Shown here: positions 45,797 through 53,943 of the stretch, in pieces
How the letters are laid out: each line of letters opens with the position of its first letter
How positions within the stretch are numbered: the first letter of the stretch is position 1
Assembly (NCBI RefSeq): GCF_003390915.1
Contig: NZ_QMEM01000014.1
Span: 27,675 to 91,674, forward strand
Length of the DNA stretch: 64,000 nt
Direction: 5' to 3'
DNA from: Lewinella sp. IMCC34183
Lineage (GTDB): Bacteria > Bacteroidota > Bacteroidia > Chitinophagales > Saprospiraceae
The notes under the pieces: model-generated
What the model was told of the DNA's origin: nothing
The model's database searches: none
The model's input: only the letters and a program-made list of their open reading frames with translations
Translations under genes and position numbers: made by a program

Positions 45797-46852
45797 ATGG
45801 CCACACTGACCGCTACCCGACCCGACATCCGCTCACTCAGCCTGGAACAGCTGACCTCCGACCTTATTCTGTCGGGGGAGAAGAAGTTCCGCGCCAAGCA
45901 AGTGTACGAATGGCTGTGGCAGAAAGGCGCCCGCAGCTTCGACGAGATGACCAATTTGTCACTTCCCTTACGTGAGAAGCTTAAGGAACGCTACACCCTG
46001 CCGGTGATCACCCTCGACCGCTTTCAGCGCAGCGCCGACGGTACCCTCAAGAGCCGCTTCCGCCTCCACGACGGCCACCTGATCGAGTCGGTACTTATTC
46101 CCGTGGTCGCCGACGACCGCTTCACGGTGTGCGTATCCAGCCAGGTCGGCTGCAGCCTCACCTGCAGCTTCTGCGCTACCGGACGCATGAAGCGGCTGCG
46201 CAACCTCACCGCCGCCGAGATCTACGACCAGGTATACCTGGTCAACGAGCAGTGCCTGGAAACCTACGGCAAGCCGCTCACCAACATCGTGTACATGGGC
46301 ATGGGCGAGCCGCTGCTGGCCTTCCGCGAGGTAGTAGGCAGCATCGACCGCATCACCAGCCACACCGGCCTCAATATGGCCCCCCGCCGCCTCACCGTCT
46401 CCACGGCCGGCATCGCCAAGATGATCCGCAAACTAGCCGACGAGGACACCAAGGTCAACCTGGCCCTCAGCCTCCACGCCGCCGACGACGCGAAGCGCAA
46501 CGAGATCATGCCCATCAACGAGACCAATAACCTGGAATCCATCGTCGAGAGCCTGGAGTATTTCTACGAAAAGACCAAGAAGCGCATCGGTTTCGAATAC
46601 ATCACCTTCCAGGACTTCAACGATACCCTCGAGGATGCCGAGCAGCTGTACCGCATCTGTCGCCGCGTCCCCTCCATGGTGAATATCATCGAGTACAACC
46701 CCATCGACAACGCGCCCTTCCGCAAGTCGAGCGAGCACCGCATTGACGACTTCGCGACCTACCTGCGCGACCGCGGCGTGATGGTCACCGTACGCCGCAG
46801 CCGCGGCAAGGACATCGACGCGGCCTGCGGACAGCTGGCCAACAAGGCCTGA
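45797..46852 (+). CDS. rlmN: Dual-specificity 23S rRNA/tRNA adenine-C2 methyltransferase
   Basis: A 351-residue radical SAM enzyme that methylates A2503 of 23S rRNA and A37 of some tRNAs. The cluster-binding CSLTCSFC has Cys119, Cys123 and Cys126. The methyl-carrying Cys344 sits in DIDAACGQL near the C-terminus, and GMGEPLLAF is the SAM-contact motif. Start ATG 45797 gives MATLTATRPDIRSL; an earlier in-frame codon at 45755 is less likely. Its stop and the stop of the next, convergent gene abut as TGATCA. Confidence 0.96.
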   Translation: MATLTATRPDIRSLSLEQLTSDLILSGEKKFRAKQVYEWLWQKGARSFDEMTNLSLPLREKLKERYTLPVITLDRFQRSADGTLKSRFRLHDGHLIESVLIPVVADDRFTVCVSSQVGCSLTCSFCATGRMKRLRNLTAAEIYDQVYLVNEQCLETYGKPLTNIVYMGMGEPLLAFREVVGSIDRITSHTGLNMAPRRLTVSTAGIAKMIRKLADEDTKVNLALSLHAADDAKRNEIMPINETNNLESIVESLEYFYEKTKKRIGFEYITFQDFNDTLEDAEQLYRICRRVPSMVNIIEYNPIDNAPFRKSSEHRIDDFATYLRDRGVMVTVRRSRGKDIDAACGQLANKA

Positions 46853-47371
46853 TCAGGCACGCGCGGCGTTCTGCAGGAGCGCCTCGAGCTCGCGTTGCTT
46901 CTCCTCCCCCTCGATCAGGTATACCGGCAGGATCACCTGCCGCCCGTCCCGGAATTCCAGGATGAGCTCCCGGACCGAGGGCCGGGTCACCTGCGCCAGT
47001 TGCGTCAGGTCCACGCGCTGCTTCCCGGCCAACTGATCGAGGGCGTAGGTCATCGTGCCCGCCGCCACGTCCACGTAGCGTTCCGGGGCCGCCTCCTTCC
47101 CCCCGCCGTGGTTGTACGTCGCGTAGGCTACCGCGCCGGCGGCCAGCAGGTACAGGATAGCCAGGAGCAGCTGCCAGAGGTGACTGTAGTCGTCGCCCGC
47201 CGTCCAGCCGGTAACGTAAACGTAGAGCGAATGGACGCCGGCCACCAGGAGCAGGGCCGCCGCGGCGTAAAAGAGCACGTGGAGCAGGCGGGTCGTAGCC
47301 GGATCGGGCTGGTCGGCACGGTAGTGGTAGTCGGGGATCACGCCGCCCAAGATAGTGCCGTTCGCCCACAT
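46853..47371 (-). CDS. Small membrane protein downstream of porZ
   Basis: A 172-residue protein with two membrane helices (about 29-50 and 65-85) and a soluble C-terminal domain of about 80 residues containing a beta pattern (RYVDVAAGTMTYALDQLAG, RELILEFRDGRQVILPVYLI), not unlike a PH-type fold. No known family was recognised. A GTG at 47339-47341 preceded by TATCTTGG (47347-47354) may be the true start, giving 162 residues. It follows porZ by 12 bp on the same strand, so it may be cotranscribed with it. Confidence 0.78.
   Translation of the reverse strand: MWANGTILGGVIPDYHYRADQPDPATTRLLHVLFYAAAALLLVAGVHSLYVYVTGWTAGDDYSHLWQLLLAILYLLAAGAVAYATYNHGGGKEAAPERYVDVAAGTMTYALDQLAGKQRVDLTQLAQVTRPSVRELILEFRDGRQVILPVYLIEGEEKQRELEALLQNAARA
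47347..47354 (-). promoter_or_regulatory. Possible internal -7 box
   Basis: TATCTTGG on the minus strand, 5 nt before an in-frame GTG at 47341, repeating the arrangement seen at 57874 and other leaderless-looking starts. It lies inside the longest reading of the gene. Confidence 0.35.
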
Positions 47372-47383
47372 CCCCCGGGCGGG

Positions 47384-49747
47384 CTACCGGATGAAGACGA
47401 TCTTTGCCACCGCGCTACCCGGGTTTTCTACGGCAAAGCGTCGATTGCTGGACGCAAAGACCAGGTACACGCCCGTAGCTACCCGCCGCCCGGTATAGTC
47501 GGTGCCTTGCCAGGTATACTGTCCGCCCTGCGCAACGCCGTCGCTGACCAGCTTACCGCTTATGTCGGTGATCTTGACCCGGGCGTCACGCCCCAGCCCC
47601 CGGATGGCTACCGGCCCATCGTAGCCCGGCTCGACCGGATTGGGGAAAACGACGATTTCCTCCACGAAGCCCTCCGCCGCCGATGTCGCGTCCCCCCGGT
47701 AACTGATGATGCCCAGCTCGGTTCCGAAGTAGACCGTTCCCGACACCGGGTCGATGGCGATACTCTTCACCACGTCGTCGAGGAGTGGACTGTTTCCTCG
47801 GTCGAAAAGTAGGAGTTGCTCCCGGCCGTTTTCGGACAGCAGGAAGGCGCCGCCGTTGGTCCCTACCCACTTGCGGTCGGCGCCGTCGACGGCGATAGTA
47901 CGCACCTCCTCCGTTTCCAGCAGGTAACCGCCGAAGCCGTCCTCGGCCTCCGCCGCCGGACGGGAACCGACGCAAAATTCTCCGTCGAACACGTTAGGCC
48001 CACAACTGAACAGGACAATGCCCTCGGCCGTGCCCACCCAGACGCGGTCGCTCAGGTCGACGGCGATACTGCGGGTTTCGTTGGTGGGCAACTGACTGTT
48101 GCTGGCCAGGATCGTACGGCAGCGGTCGTCGGAGGGGTCCATCGGCGTACCGTTGGTGTCGATGACCGTCAGACCGCCGTTAGCGCCGCCGCGGTGGACG
48201 ACCCAGACAAAACCGTAATTGTCCACCGCGAGGTCGATGGCGATATTCAGGTCGCACGTTTGCCCCAGCGCGGCCCACTCCCCGTCCGGACTGCGCACGC
48301 TCACGATGCCGTTGCGGGCCGCCCGGCTCACGGCGAAGAAGGTATACCCTTGGGCATCGGTAGCCGCGCCGGCCGCGCGGATGCGCCCCGGCCCGGCGTC
48401 CGGCGCCAGCTCGAGGCTGCTGTTTCGCTCGTCAAAGAGGGTAAATTCTCCCTCCGGGTCCAGCGCCACTACGCCTTCAAAAAAGGAGCTGAAGTAATGA
48501 ATATCGTTGACCGGATCGTAATCGACATCAATGATGGTAGCAAAATCGTCGTCGCCGTTGACGGCCCCGTCCTGCCCCCGCAGCACCTCGGTATTGAAGC
48601 GATTGTACACCGTCCAGGAGACACCGTCGTATTTCCACAGGCCATCGTAATCGAAGGAGGGGGTCGTATTTTCGTCGAGCTGCCCGGGGGCTACCCACAG
48701 GTCGGTACCGTCGTGCACCATACGGTATACGCGGTCCGTCGGGGGGCCGGGGTACTGCAGGTTACGGCAGTCGGCGCCGTCTTCGGTGAGGTAGTGGATG
48801 AAGTTGGCGTCGTCGCCGAACCAGATGCGTCCCCGCTCGTCCTCGATGGCGTAATTCGTGAAGTAGGCGCAGTCGCGCAGGGGTGTCGCGTCGCCCGGGG
48901 TTTCTCCCAGCGAAAGCACTACCCGGTCGCGGCACCCGGAACCGGTACAGCGGTAACCGGCCAGCAGTCCACTCGCCCCCCCGCTCAGGTATGCGAGGCG
49001 GTTGTCCAGGGGCGGGGCGTCGTAGTGCAGCAGGGCCGTATCACCCGCCAGGCGGTATACATCGTTGTCGACCCCGAAGTAGAGATTGTCGCGCCAGGTG
49101 ACGATGGTCCGCGAGTTGTAGTCCCCCGGCAGGCCGGTCTGCGGGCCGAGCAGTTCCCAGGTATTGAAGTCGTTGATGTTGACGCCGCGCAGCGATACCC
49201 CGTAGAGTCCTTCCGGCGTGGCTGCGTAGAGCCGGCCGTCGCGGGTAGCCACGCTATTGACCCGCACCCCGGTAAAGGTGGTAAAGGTGAAGATCTGCTC
49301 GTCGAGCGAGAGGGCACTGACTCCGTACCCCGCGGCCAGGTATACGACGTTATCCTCGCCGAAGGCGATATCGTAGATGCGCTTGTCGCCGCTGAAGTTG
49401 AAATTGTCGATCTGCCGCAGGGTGGAGAAACGCCCGTCTCGGTAGAGGTCCAGGGTGCTGTTTTCGTAGACGATGAGCAGCGTGCCCGTGGGCGGGTGGT
49501 AGCGGATTAGGTCGATCCGGCCGCCGGCCAGCCCCTCCGTGCGGGTAAGGGAGCGGACGCTGAAGTCCTCCTTGTCGACAAAAAAGATCAGGTTCCGCGT
49601 GGTATAGATGATCTCTTCCGGGCTCTGGGTCACGAAAGCTCCCTTCGATTGCGACTGCAGGCTCGTCCACCGACCGAGGGTATCGAGCTGCGCGTGCGCG
49701 CCGCTTGCTAGCAGAAGGAACAGGCCCAGGAATACGGGTTTCAGCAT
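47384..49747 (-). CDS. porZ: Type IX secretion protein PorZ
   Basis: A 787-residue exported protein. Signal peptide about 1-19. Two seven-bladed two-component-regulator-type propellers follow, with family landmarks such as YTTRNLIFFVDKED near the N-terminus, GYGVSALSLDE, WVGTAEGIVLF and RKWVGTNGGAFLL. A C-terminal domain of about 85 residues (VVFPNPVEPGYDGPVAIRGLG in two parts, GVYLVFASS) resembles a sorting domain. PorZ is a surface component of the type IX attachment complex that delivers anionic LPS in Porphyromonas. Together with porX it shows a working type IX pathway. The -7 box lies 4 nt before ATG 49747. Confidence 0.9.
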   Translation of the reverse strand: MLKPVFLGLFLLLASGAHAQLDTLGRWTSLQSQSKGAFVTQSPEEIIYTTRNLIFFVDKEDFSVRSLTRTEGLAGGRIDLIRYHPPTGTLLIVYENSTLDLYRDGRFSTLRQIDNFNFSGDKRIYDIAFGEDNVVYLAAGYGVSALSLDEQIFTFTTFTGVRVNSVATRDGRLYAATPEGLYGVSLRGVNINDFNTWELLGPQTGLPGDYNSRTIVTWRDNLYFGVDNDVYRLAGDTALLHYDAPPLDNRLAYLSGGASGLLAGYRCTGSGCRDRVVLSLGETPGDATPLRDCAYFTNYAIEDERGRIWFGDDANFIHYLTEDGADCRNLQYPGPPTDRVYRMVHDGTDLWVAPGQLDENTTPSFDYDGLWKYDGVSWTVYNRFNTEVLRGQDGAVNGDDDFATIIDVDYDPVNDIHYFSSFFEGVVALDPEGEFTLFDERNSSLELAPDAGPGRIRAAGAATDAQGYTFFAVSRAARNGIVSVRSPDGEWAALGQTCDLNIAIDLAVDNYGFVWVVHRGGANGGLTVIDTNGTPMDPSDDRCRTILASNSQLPTNETRSIAVDLSDRVWVGTAEGIVLFSCGPNVFDGEFCVGSRPAAEAEDGFGGYLLETEEVRTIAVDGADRKWVGTNGGAFLLSENGREQLLLFDRGNSPLLDDVVKSIAIDPVSGTVYFGTELGIISYRGDATSAAEGFVEEIVVFPNPVEPGYDGPVAIRGLGRDARVKITDISGKLVSDGVAQGGQYTWQGTDYTGRRVATGVYLVFASSNRRFAVENPGSAVAKIVFIR

Positions 49748-49751
49748 AGTA

Positions 49752-49759
49752 CAAAGGTA
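49752..49759 (-). promoter_or_regulatory. -7 box of porZ
   Basis: TACCTTTG on the minus strand, a full consensus match, ending 4 nt before the porZ ATG. Confidence 0.55.
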
Positions 49760-49863
49760 CGGAGGGGCGCGGGCGCGGGTGCCACGCCCGGCCGGGAAAG
49801 CTTGGTCGTTGGCTTAACCAACCCGAAGATGCCGCACCACCCCGAAGCGTGGCCCCGCCCCCG

Positions 49864-49871
49864 TACCTTTC
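49864..49871 (+). promoter_or_regulatory. -7-like box of the cold-shock-like gene
   Basis: TACCTTTC, one base off TAnnTTTG, ends 4 nt before GTG 49876 and thereby supports that start. Confidence 0.45.
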
Positions 49872-49875
49872 GGCC

Positions 49876-50088
49876 GTGGAACCTACATCGCTCGGTACCG
49901 TCGTCTTTTACCTCCCCGGACCGGGCTACGGCTACCTCCGCCTGCACGGCAGCCGCGAGGAGTTTTATTTCCGCCGCCGGAACCTCCGCGTCCCCGTCGT
50001 GCGTAAGGGCGACCTTGTCCGCTTCGTTCTCCGGGACGGGCCGCAAGGGTACGTGGCTGATGGGGTTGAGCTGGCTGGGCTGGCCTAG
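49876..50088 (+). CDS. Divergent cold-shock-domain-like protein
   Basis: A 70-residue protein from GTG 49876; an in-frame ATG at 49849 adds nine residues and lies before the -7-like box. The pattern GTVVFYLPGPGYGYLRL, EEFYFRRRNL, KGDLVRFVL and GPQGYVADGVEL follows the cold-shock fold (GTVKWFNxxKGYGFI, EDVFFHxSAL, GDxVxFxV, GxxAxxVxL). The RNP1 core KGFGFI is GYGYLRL and RNP2 (VFVHF) is EFYFRRR, with extra Arg. RNA or ssDNA binding is likely but altered. It is divergent from porZ and stands before the long repeat block. Confidence 0.65.
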   Translation: MEPTSLGTVVFYLPGPGYGYLRLHGSREEFYFRRRNLRVPVVRKGDLVRFVLRDGPQGYVADGVELAGLA

Positions 50089-50126
50089 GGGTTGTTGGGG
50101 TCTTTGCGTTGTTGAGTTGTTGCGTT

Positions 50127-50898
50127 GTTGCGGTTGCCCGCATCGCTCCCGCCCCTCGCTCCGCTCGGGTGCGTGCCGCCGGGAGCGCGCAGCGCTATCC
50201 GCATATCCGAGTAATCCCTTGTCATGCGGGAAACCGCCGAAGGCGGCAGCGAAGCTGATCTGTGTCAATCTGCGGCTAAATCTGCCGGCGAAGCCGAATC
50301 TGTGGTAGAAAAGTCAGTGGGTTGTTGGGTTGGTGCGTTGTCGCGGTTGCCAGCATCGCTCACGCCCCTCGCTCCGCTCGGGTTGAGGACGTCCACGTCC
50401 GATCCGGGTTACCGGGTTTGTTGGCGGGTCGGTGCGTCAGTGCGTTATTGCGGTAGCCCGCATCGCTCCCGCCCCTCGCTCCGCTCGGGTGCGTGCCGCC
50501 GGGAGCGCGCAGCGCTATCCGTATATCCGAGTAATCCCTTGTCCTGCGGGAAACCGCCGAAGGCAGCAGCGAAGCTGATCTGTGTCAATCTGTGGCTAAA
50601 TCTGCCGGCGTAGCCGAATCTGTGGTAGAAAAGTCAGTGGGTTGTTGGGTCATTGCGTCAGTGCGTTATTGCGGTTGCCCGCATTGCTCCCGCCCCTCGC
50701 TGTGCTCGGGTGTGCCGCCGGGAGCGCGCAGCGCTATCCGCTAATCTGCGTAATCCCTGTTGTGCGGGAACCGCCGAAGGCAGCAGCGAAGCTGATCTGT
50801 GTCAATCTGCGGCTAAATCTGCCGGCGAAGCCGAATCTGTGGTAGAAAAGTCAGTGCGTTGTTGCGTTGTTGCGGTAACCCGCATCGCTTCCGCCCCG
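50127..50898. repeat. Block of long direct repeats (three full and two partial copies)
   Basis: A unit of about 190 bp runs from TTGCGGTTGCCCGCATCG through CTGATCTGTGTCAATCTG to GTGGTAGAAAAGTCAGTG. Full copies are at 50127-50320, 50447-50640 and 50668-50856; truncated copies are at 50341-50391 and 50866-50898. Linkers are TTGTTGCGTTG-type simple sequence. Frames through it (up to 150 codons) repeat between copies and have no protein character. Inverted copies appear at 63766-63930 and 63961-64000. No transposase or spacer structure. It fills most of the 878-bp gap before uvrA, so any uvrA promoter lies in or just after it. Confidence 0.93.
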
Positions 50899-50966
50899 AC
50901 CGCCAACAAACGTCTACCCCGACCAGGCGACACAACCACACCCCGCCCAACCGGGTTGTTAAGGCT

Positions 50967-53900
50967 ATGCCTTCATCGACAGCTAAGCCTACCGGGGCCC
51001 CCTCCCCGGAAGCCCGCATTGCACCCGCGGCCCCGCCCCAGAAAACGCCGGAAATCCCCCACACGGAGCGCTTCATCAGCGTCATCGGCGCGAAGGAGCA
51101 CAACCTGAAAGACATCGACGTGGAACTGCCGCGCAATGAGCTGGTGGTCATTACCGGTCTGAGCGGCAGCGGCAAGTCGAGCCTCGCCTTCGATACGATC
51201 TACGCCGAAGGGCAGCGGCGCTATATGGAGACCTTCAGCAGCTACGCCCGGCAATTCATGGGCACCATGGAACGGCCCGACGTGGAGCAGATCACCGGCC
51301 TGAGCCCTGTGATCTCCATCGAGCAGAAGACCACCAACCGCAGTCCCCGCTCTACCGTAGGTACGGTGACCGAGATCTACGACTTCCTGCGCCTCCTCTA
51401 CGCCCGCGCCGGTACCGCCTACAGCTACGTGAGCGGCCAACCCATGCTGCGCTACACCGAGGAGCAGATGCTCGACCAGATCGCCGATACCTACGATGGC
51501 CGGAAGATTATCGTACTGGCCCCGCTCGTGCGCGGGCGCAAGGGCCACTACCGCGAACTCTTCGACCAGGTGCGCAAGCAGGGCTACACCAAGGTGCGCG
51601 TCGACGGCGAGATCCAGGACCTGAAGGAGGGCATGCAGGTGAGCCGCTACAAGGTGCACGACATCGAACTGGTGGTCGACCGCATCAAGATGAGCCCCGA
51701 CCGCCTCGATCGCCTGCGGCAGAGCGTGGCGACCTCGCTGAAGCTGGGCGACGGCCTGCTGTTCGTACAGGACGCCGAAACCAACGAGGTGAGCCCCTAC
51801 TCCAAGAACCTCATGGACGCCGAGAACGGCATCAGCTACGAGGAGCCGAGCCCCAATACCTTCTCCTTCAACTCCCCCTACGGCTACTGCCCGACCTGTA
51901 AGGGACTGGGGCAGGTGAACAGCCCGGACATCACCAAGATCATCCCCGACCGCTCGCTGAGCATCAATAAGGGCGGACTGGTGCCCCTGGGCGACACCCG
52001 CGACAACACGACCTTCAAACAGATCAAGGCCATTGCCAAGTCCGAGAAGTTCAAGTTGAGCGACCCGATCGAGAAGATCCCCCCCGCCGCCCTGAACGTG
52101 ATCCTTTACGGCCGCCAGGACACCAAGAAAAAGAAGAAGAGCAAGTACGACAAGAGCGCCCACGATATGGTCTGGGACGTGGAAAGCAACGGCCTGGTCA
52201 ACATGATCGTGCGCTGGTACGAGGAGACCACCAGCGAGCGCATCCGCACCTGGGCCGAGGAGTTCATGACCATCGATACCTGCCCCGACTGTGAAGGCGC
52301 CCGCCTGCGTCTGGAGGCCCGCCACTACAAGATCAAGGAGCAGACCATCAGCGACCTGGCCCGCATGGACCTCGGCGAGCTGGGCACCTGGATGGAGACA
52401 GCCGAGGAGGGCATGGACGAGCGCACCACCCTCATCGCTACCGACATTCTAAAGGAGATCCGCTTCCGCCTGCAGTTCCTGCTGCACGTGGGGCTGGGCT
52501 ACCTGAGCCTCGACCGGCCAGGCCGTACCCTTTCCGGCGGCGAGGCGCAGCGCATCCGCCTGGCCACCCAGATCGGCAGCCAGCTCACCGGCATCACCTA
52601 CATTCTCGACGAACCCAGTATCGGGCTGCACCAGCGCGACAACCAGCGGCTGATCAAAGCCCTGCGCGACCTGACCGACATCGGCAATACGGTGCTGGTG
52701 GTGGAGCACGACAAGGACATCATGATGGCGAGCGACTACCTGCTCGACCTGGGCCCGGGGGCGGGCGTCCGGGGCGGTGCCGTGGTGACCGCCGGCAAAC
52801 CGGAAGAGTTCCTGAAGCAGGAGTACGCCGGCAGCATCACCAGCGACTACCTGGCCGGCCGCCGCCGGATCGAGGTGCCCGAGAAGCGGCGCAAGGGCAA
52901 CGGCAAATTCCTCACCCTGAAGGGCGCCGAGGGGAATAACCTCAAGGGCGTAGACATCAAGATCCCGCTGGGCACCCTCACCTGCGTGACGGGCGTGTCG
53001 GGGAGCGGGAAGTCTACCCTCATCAACGAGACCCTCTACCCCATCCTGCGGCAGCACTTCTACAACAGCGTGAAAAAACCGCTGGAGTACAGCCGCGTAT
53101 ACGGTCTGCAGAACATTGATAAGGTCATCGATATCGACCAGTCGCCGATCGGCCGCACGCCCCGGTCCAACCCCGCCACCTACACCGGTGTCTTCACCGA
53201 TATCCGCCAGCTGTTCACCAAGCTGCCCGAAGCCATGATCCGGGGCTATAAGCCCGGCCGTTTCAGCTTCAACGTGAAGGGTGGCCGCTGCGAGGTGTGC
53301 AAGGGCAGCGGTATGCGCACCATCGAGATGAACTTCCTCCCCGACGTAGAAGTGGAATGCGAAAACTGCCAGGGTATGCGCTTCAACCGCGAGACCCTGG
53401 AGATCCTGTACAAGGGAAAGTCCATCACCGACGTGCTCAATATGAGCGTGGCGGAGGCCGCCGACTTCTTCCAGCCCATCCCCAAGATCTACCGCCGGCT
53501 GAAGACGTTACGGGACGTCGGACTCGGCTACATCACCCTCGGACAGCGGGCCACGACCCTCTCCGGCGGCGAGGCCCAGCGGGTGAAACTGGCCGAGGAG
53601 CTCTCCAAGCGCGACACCGGGCAGACCGTATACATTCTCGACGAACCCACCACCGGCCTGCACTTCGAGGACATCAAGTACCTCCTCAAAGTACTGCAAA
53701 AGCTGGTGGACAAGGGCAACACCGTCATCGTGATCGAGCACACCATGGACGTCATCAAGGTAGCCGACTACCTTATCGACATGGGACCGGAAGGCGGTCG
53801 GGGCGGGGGAACGCTGGTAGCGGCGGGAACGCCCGAAGACGTAGCTCAGGTGGCGGAAAGTCATACCGGGCGGTTTTTGAAGAATGAGCTGGGGCACTAA
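50967..53900 (+). CDS. uvrA: Excinuclease ABC subunit A
   Basis: A 977-residue damage-recognition ATPase of nucleotide excision repair. Both ABC modules are intact: Walker A GLSGSGKSS and GVSGSGKST, signatures LSGGEAQRIRLA and LSGGEAQRVKLA, and ILDEPSIGL / ILDEPTTGL. The zinc module CEVCKGSG...CENCQG begins at Cys775. The start at ATG 50967 leaves an Ala/Pro-rich tail of about 38 residues before the conserved FISVIGAKEHNLKDI; an upstream in-frame start at 50859 would read into the repeat block and is rejected. Confidence 0.97.
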   Translation: MPSSTAKPTGAPSPEARIAPAAPPQKTPEIPHTERFISVIGAKEHNLKDIDVELPRNELVVITGLSGSGKSSLAFDTIYAEGQRRYMETFSSYARQFMGTMERPDVEQITGLSPVISIEQKTTNRSPRSTVGTVTEIYDFLRLLYARAGTAYSYVSGQPMLRYTEEQMLDQIADTYDGRKIIVLAPLVRGRKGHYRELFDQVRKQGYTKVRVDGEIQDLKEGMQVSRYKVHDIELVVDRIKMSPDRLDRLRQSVATSLKLGDGLLFVQDAETNEVSPYSKNLMDAENGISYEEPSPNTFSFNSPYGYCPTCKGLGQVNSPDITKIIPDRSLSINKGGLVPLGDTRDNTTFKQIKAIAKSEKFKLSDPIEKIPPAALNVILYGRQDTKKKKKSKYDKSAHDMVWDVESNGLVNMIVRWYEETTSERIRTWAEEFMTIDTCPDCEGARLRLEARHYKIKEQTISDLARMDLGELGTWMETAEEGMDERTTLIATDILKEIRFRLQFLLHVGLGYLSLDRPGRTLSGGEAQRIRLATQIGSQLTGITYILDEPSIGLHQRDNQRLIKALRDLTDIGNTVLVVEHDKDIMMASDYLLDLGPGAGVRGGAVVTAGKPEEFLKQEYAGSITSDYLAGRRRIEVPEKRRKGNGKFLTLKGAEGNNLKGVDIKIPLGTLTCVTGVSGSGKSTLINETLYPILRQHFYNSVKKPLEYSRVYGLQNIDKVIDIDQSPIGRTPRSNPATYTGVFTDIRQLFTKLPEAMIRGYKPGRFSFNVKGGRCEVCKGSGMRTIEMNFLPDVEVECENCQGMRFNRETLEILYKGKSITDVLNMSVAEAADFFQPIPKIYRRLKTLRDVGLGYITLGQRATTLSGGEAQRVKLAEELSKRDTGQTVYILDEPTTGLHFEDIKYLLKVLQKLVDKGNTVIVIEHTMDVIKVADYLIDMGPEGGRGGGTLVAAGTPEDVAQVAESHTGRFLKNELGH

Positions 53901-53915
53901 GTTTTTCTTATATAG

Positions 53916-53923
53916 TAGATTTG
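53916..53923 (+). promoter_or_regulatory. -7 box of the phytochrome-like kinase gene
   Basis: TAGATTTG, a full TAnnTTTG match, 20 nt before ATG 53944 and just after the uvrA stop. A second partial match, AAGCTTTG (53930-53937), lies 6 nt before the ATG. Confidence 0.5.
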
Positions 53924-53943
53924 CATATAAAGCTTTGCCTTTC

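Noticed and set aside
50089..50966. CRISPR array or coding genes in the long repeat block
   Set aside because: Units are about 190 bp with no uniform spacers and no cas genes; frames inside repeat between copies and lack protein features.
50859..50966. N-terminal extension of uvrA
   Set aside because: It translates part of the intergenic repeat and simple sequence; ATG 50967 fits the family better.
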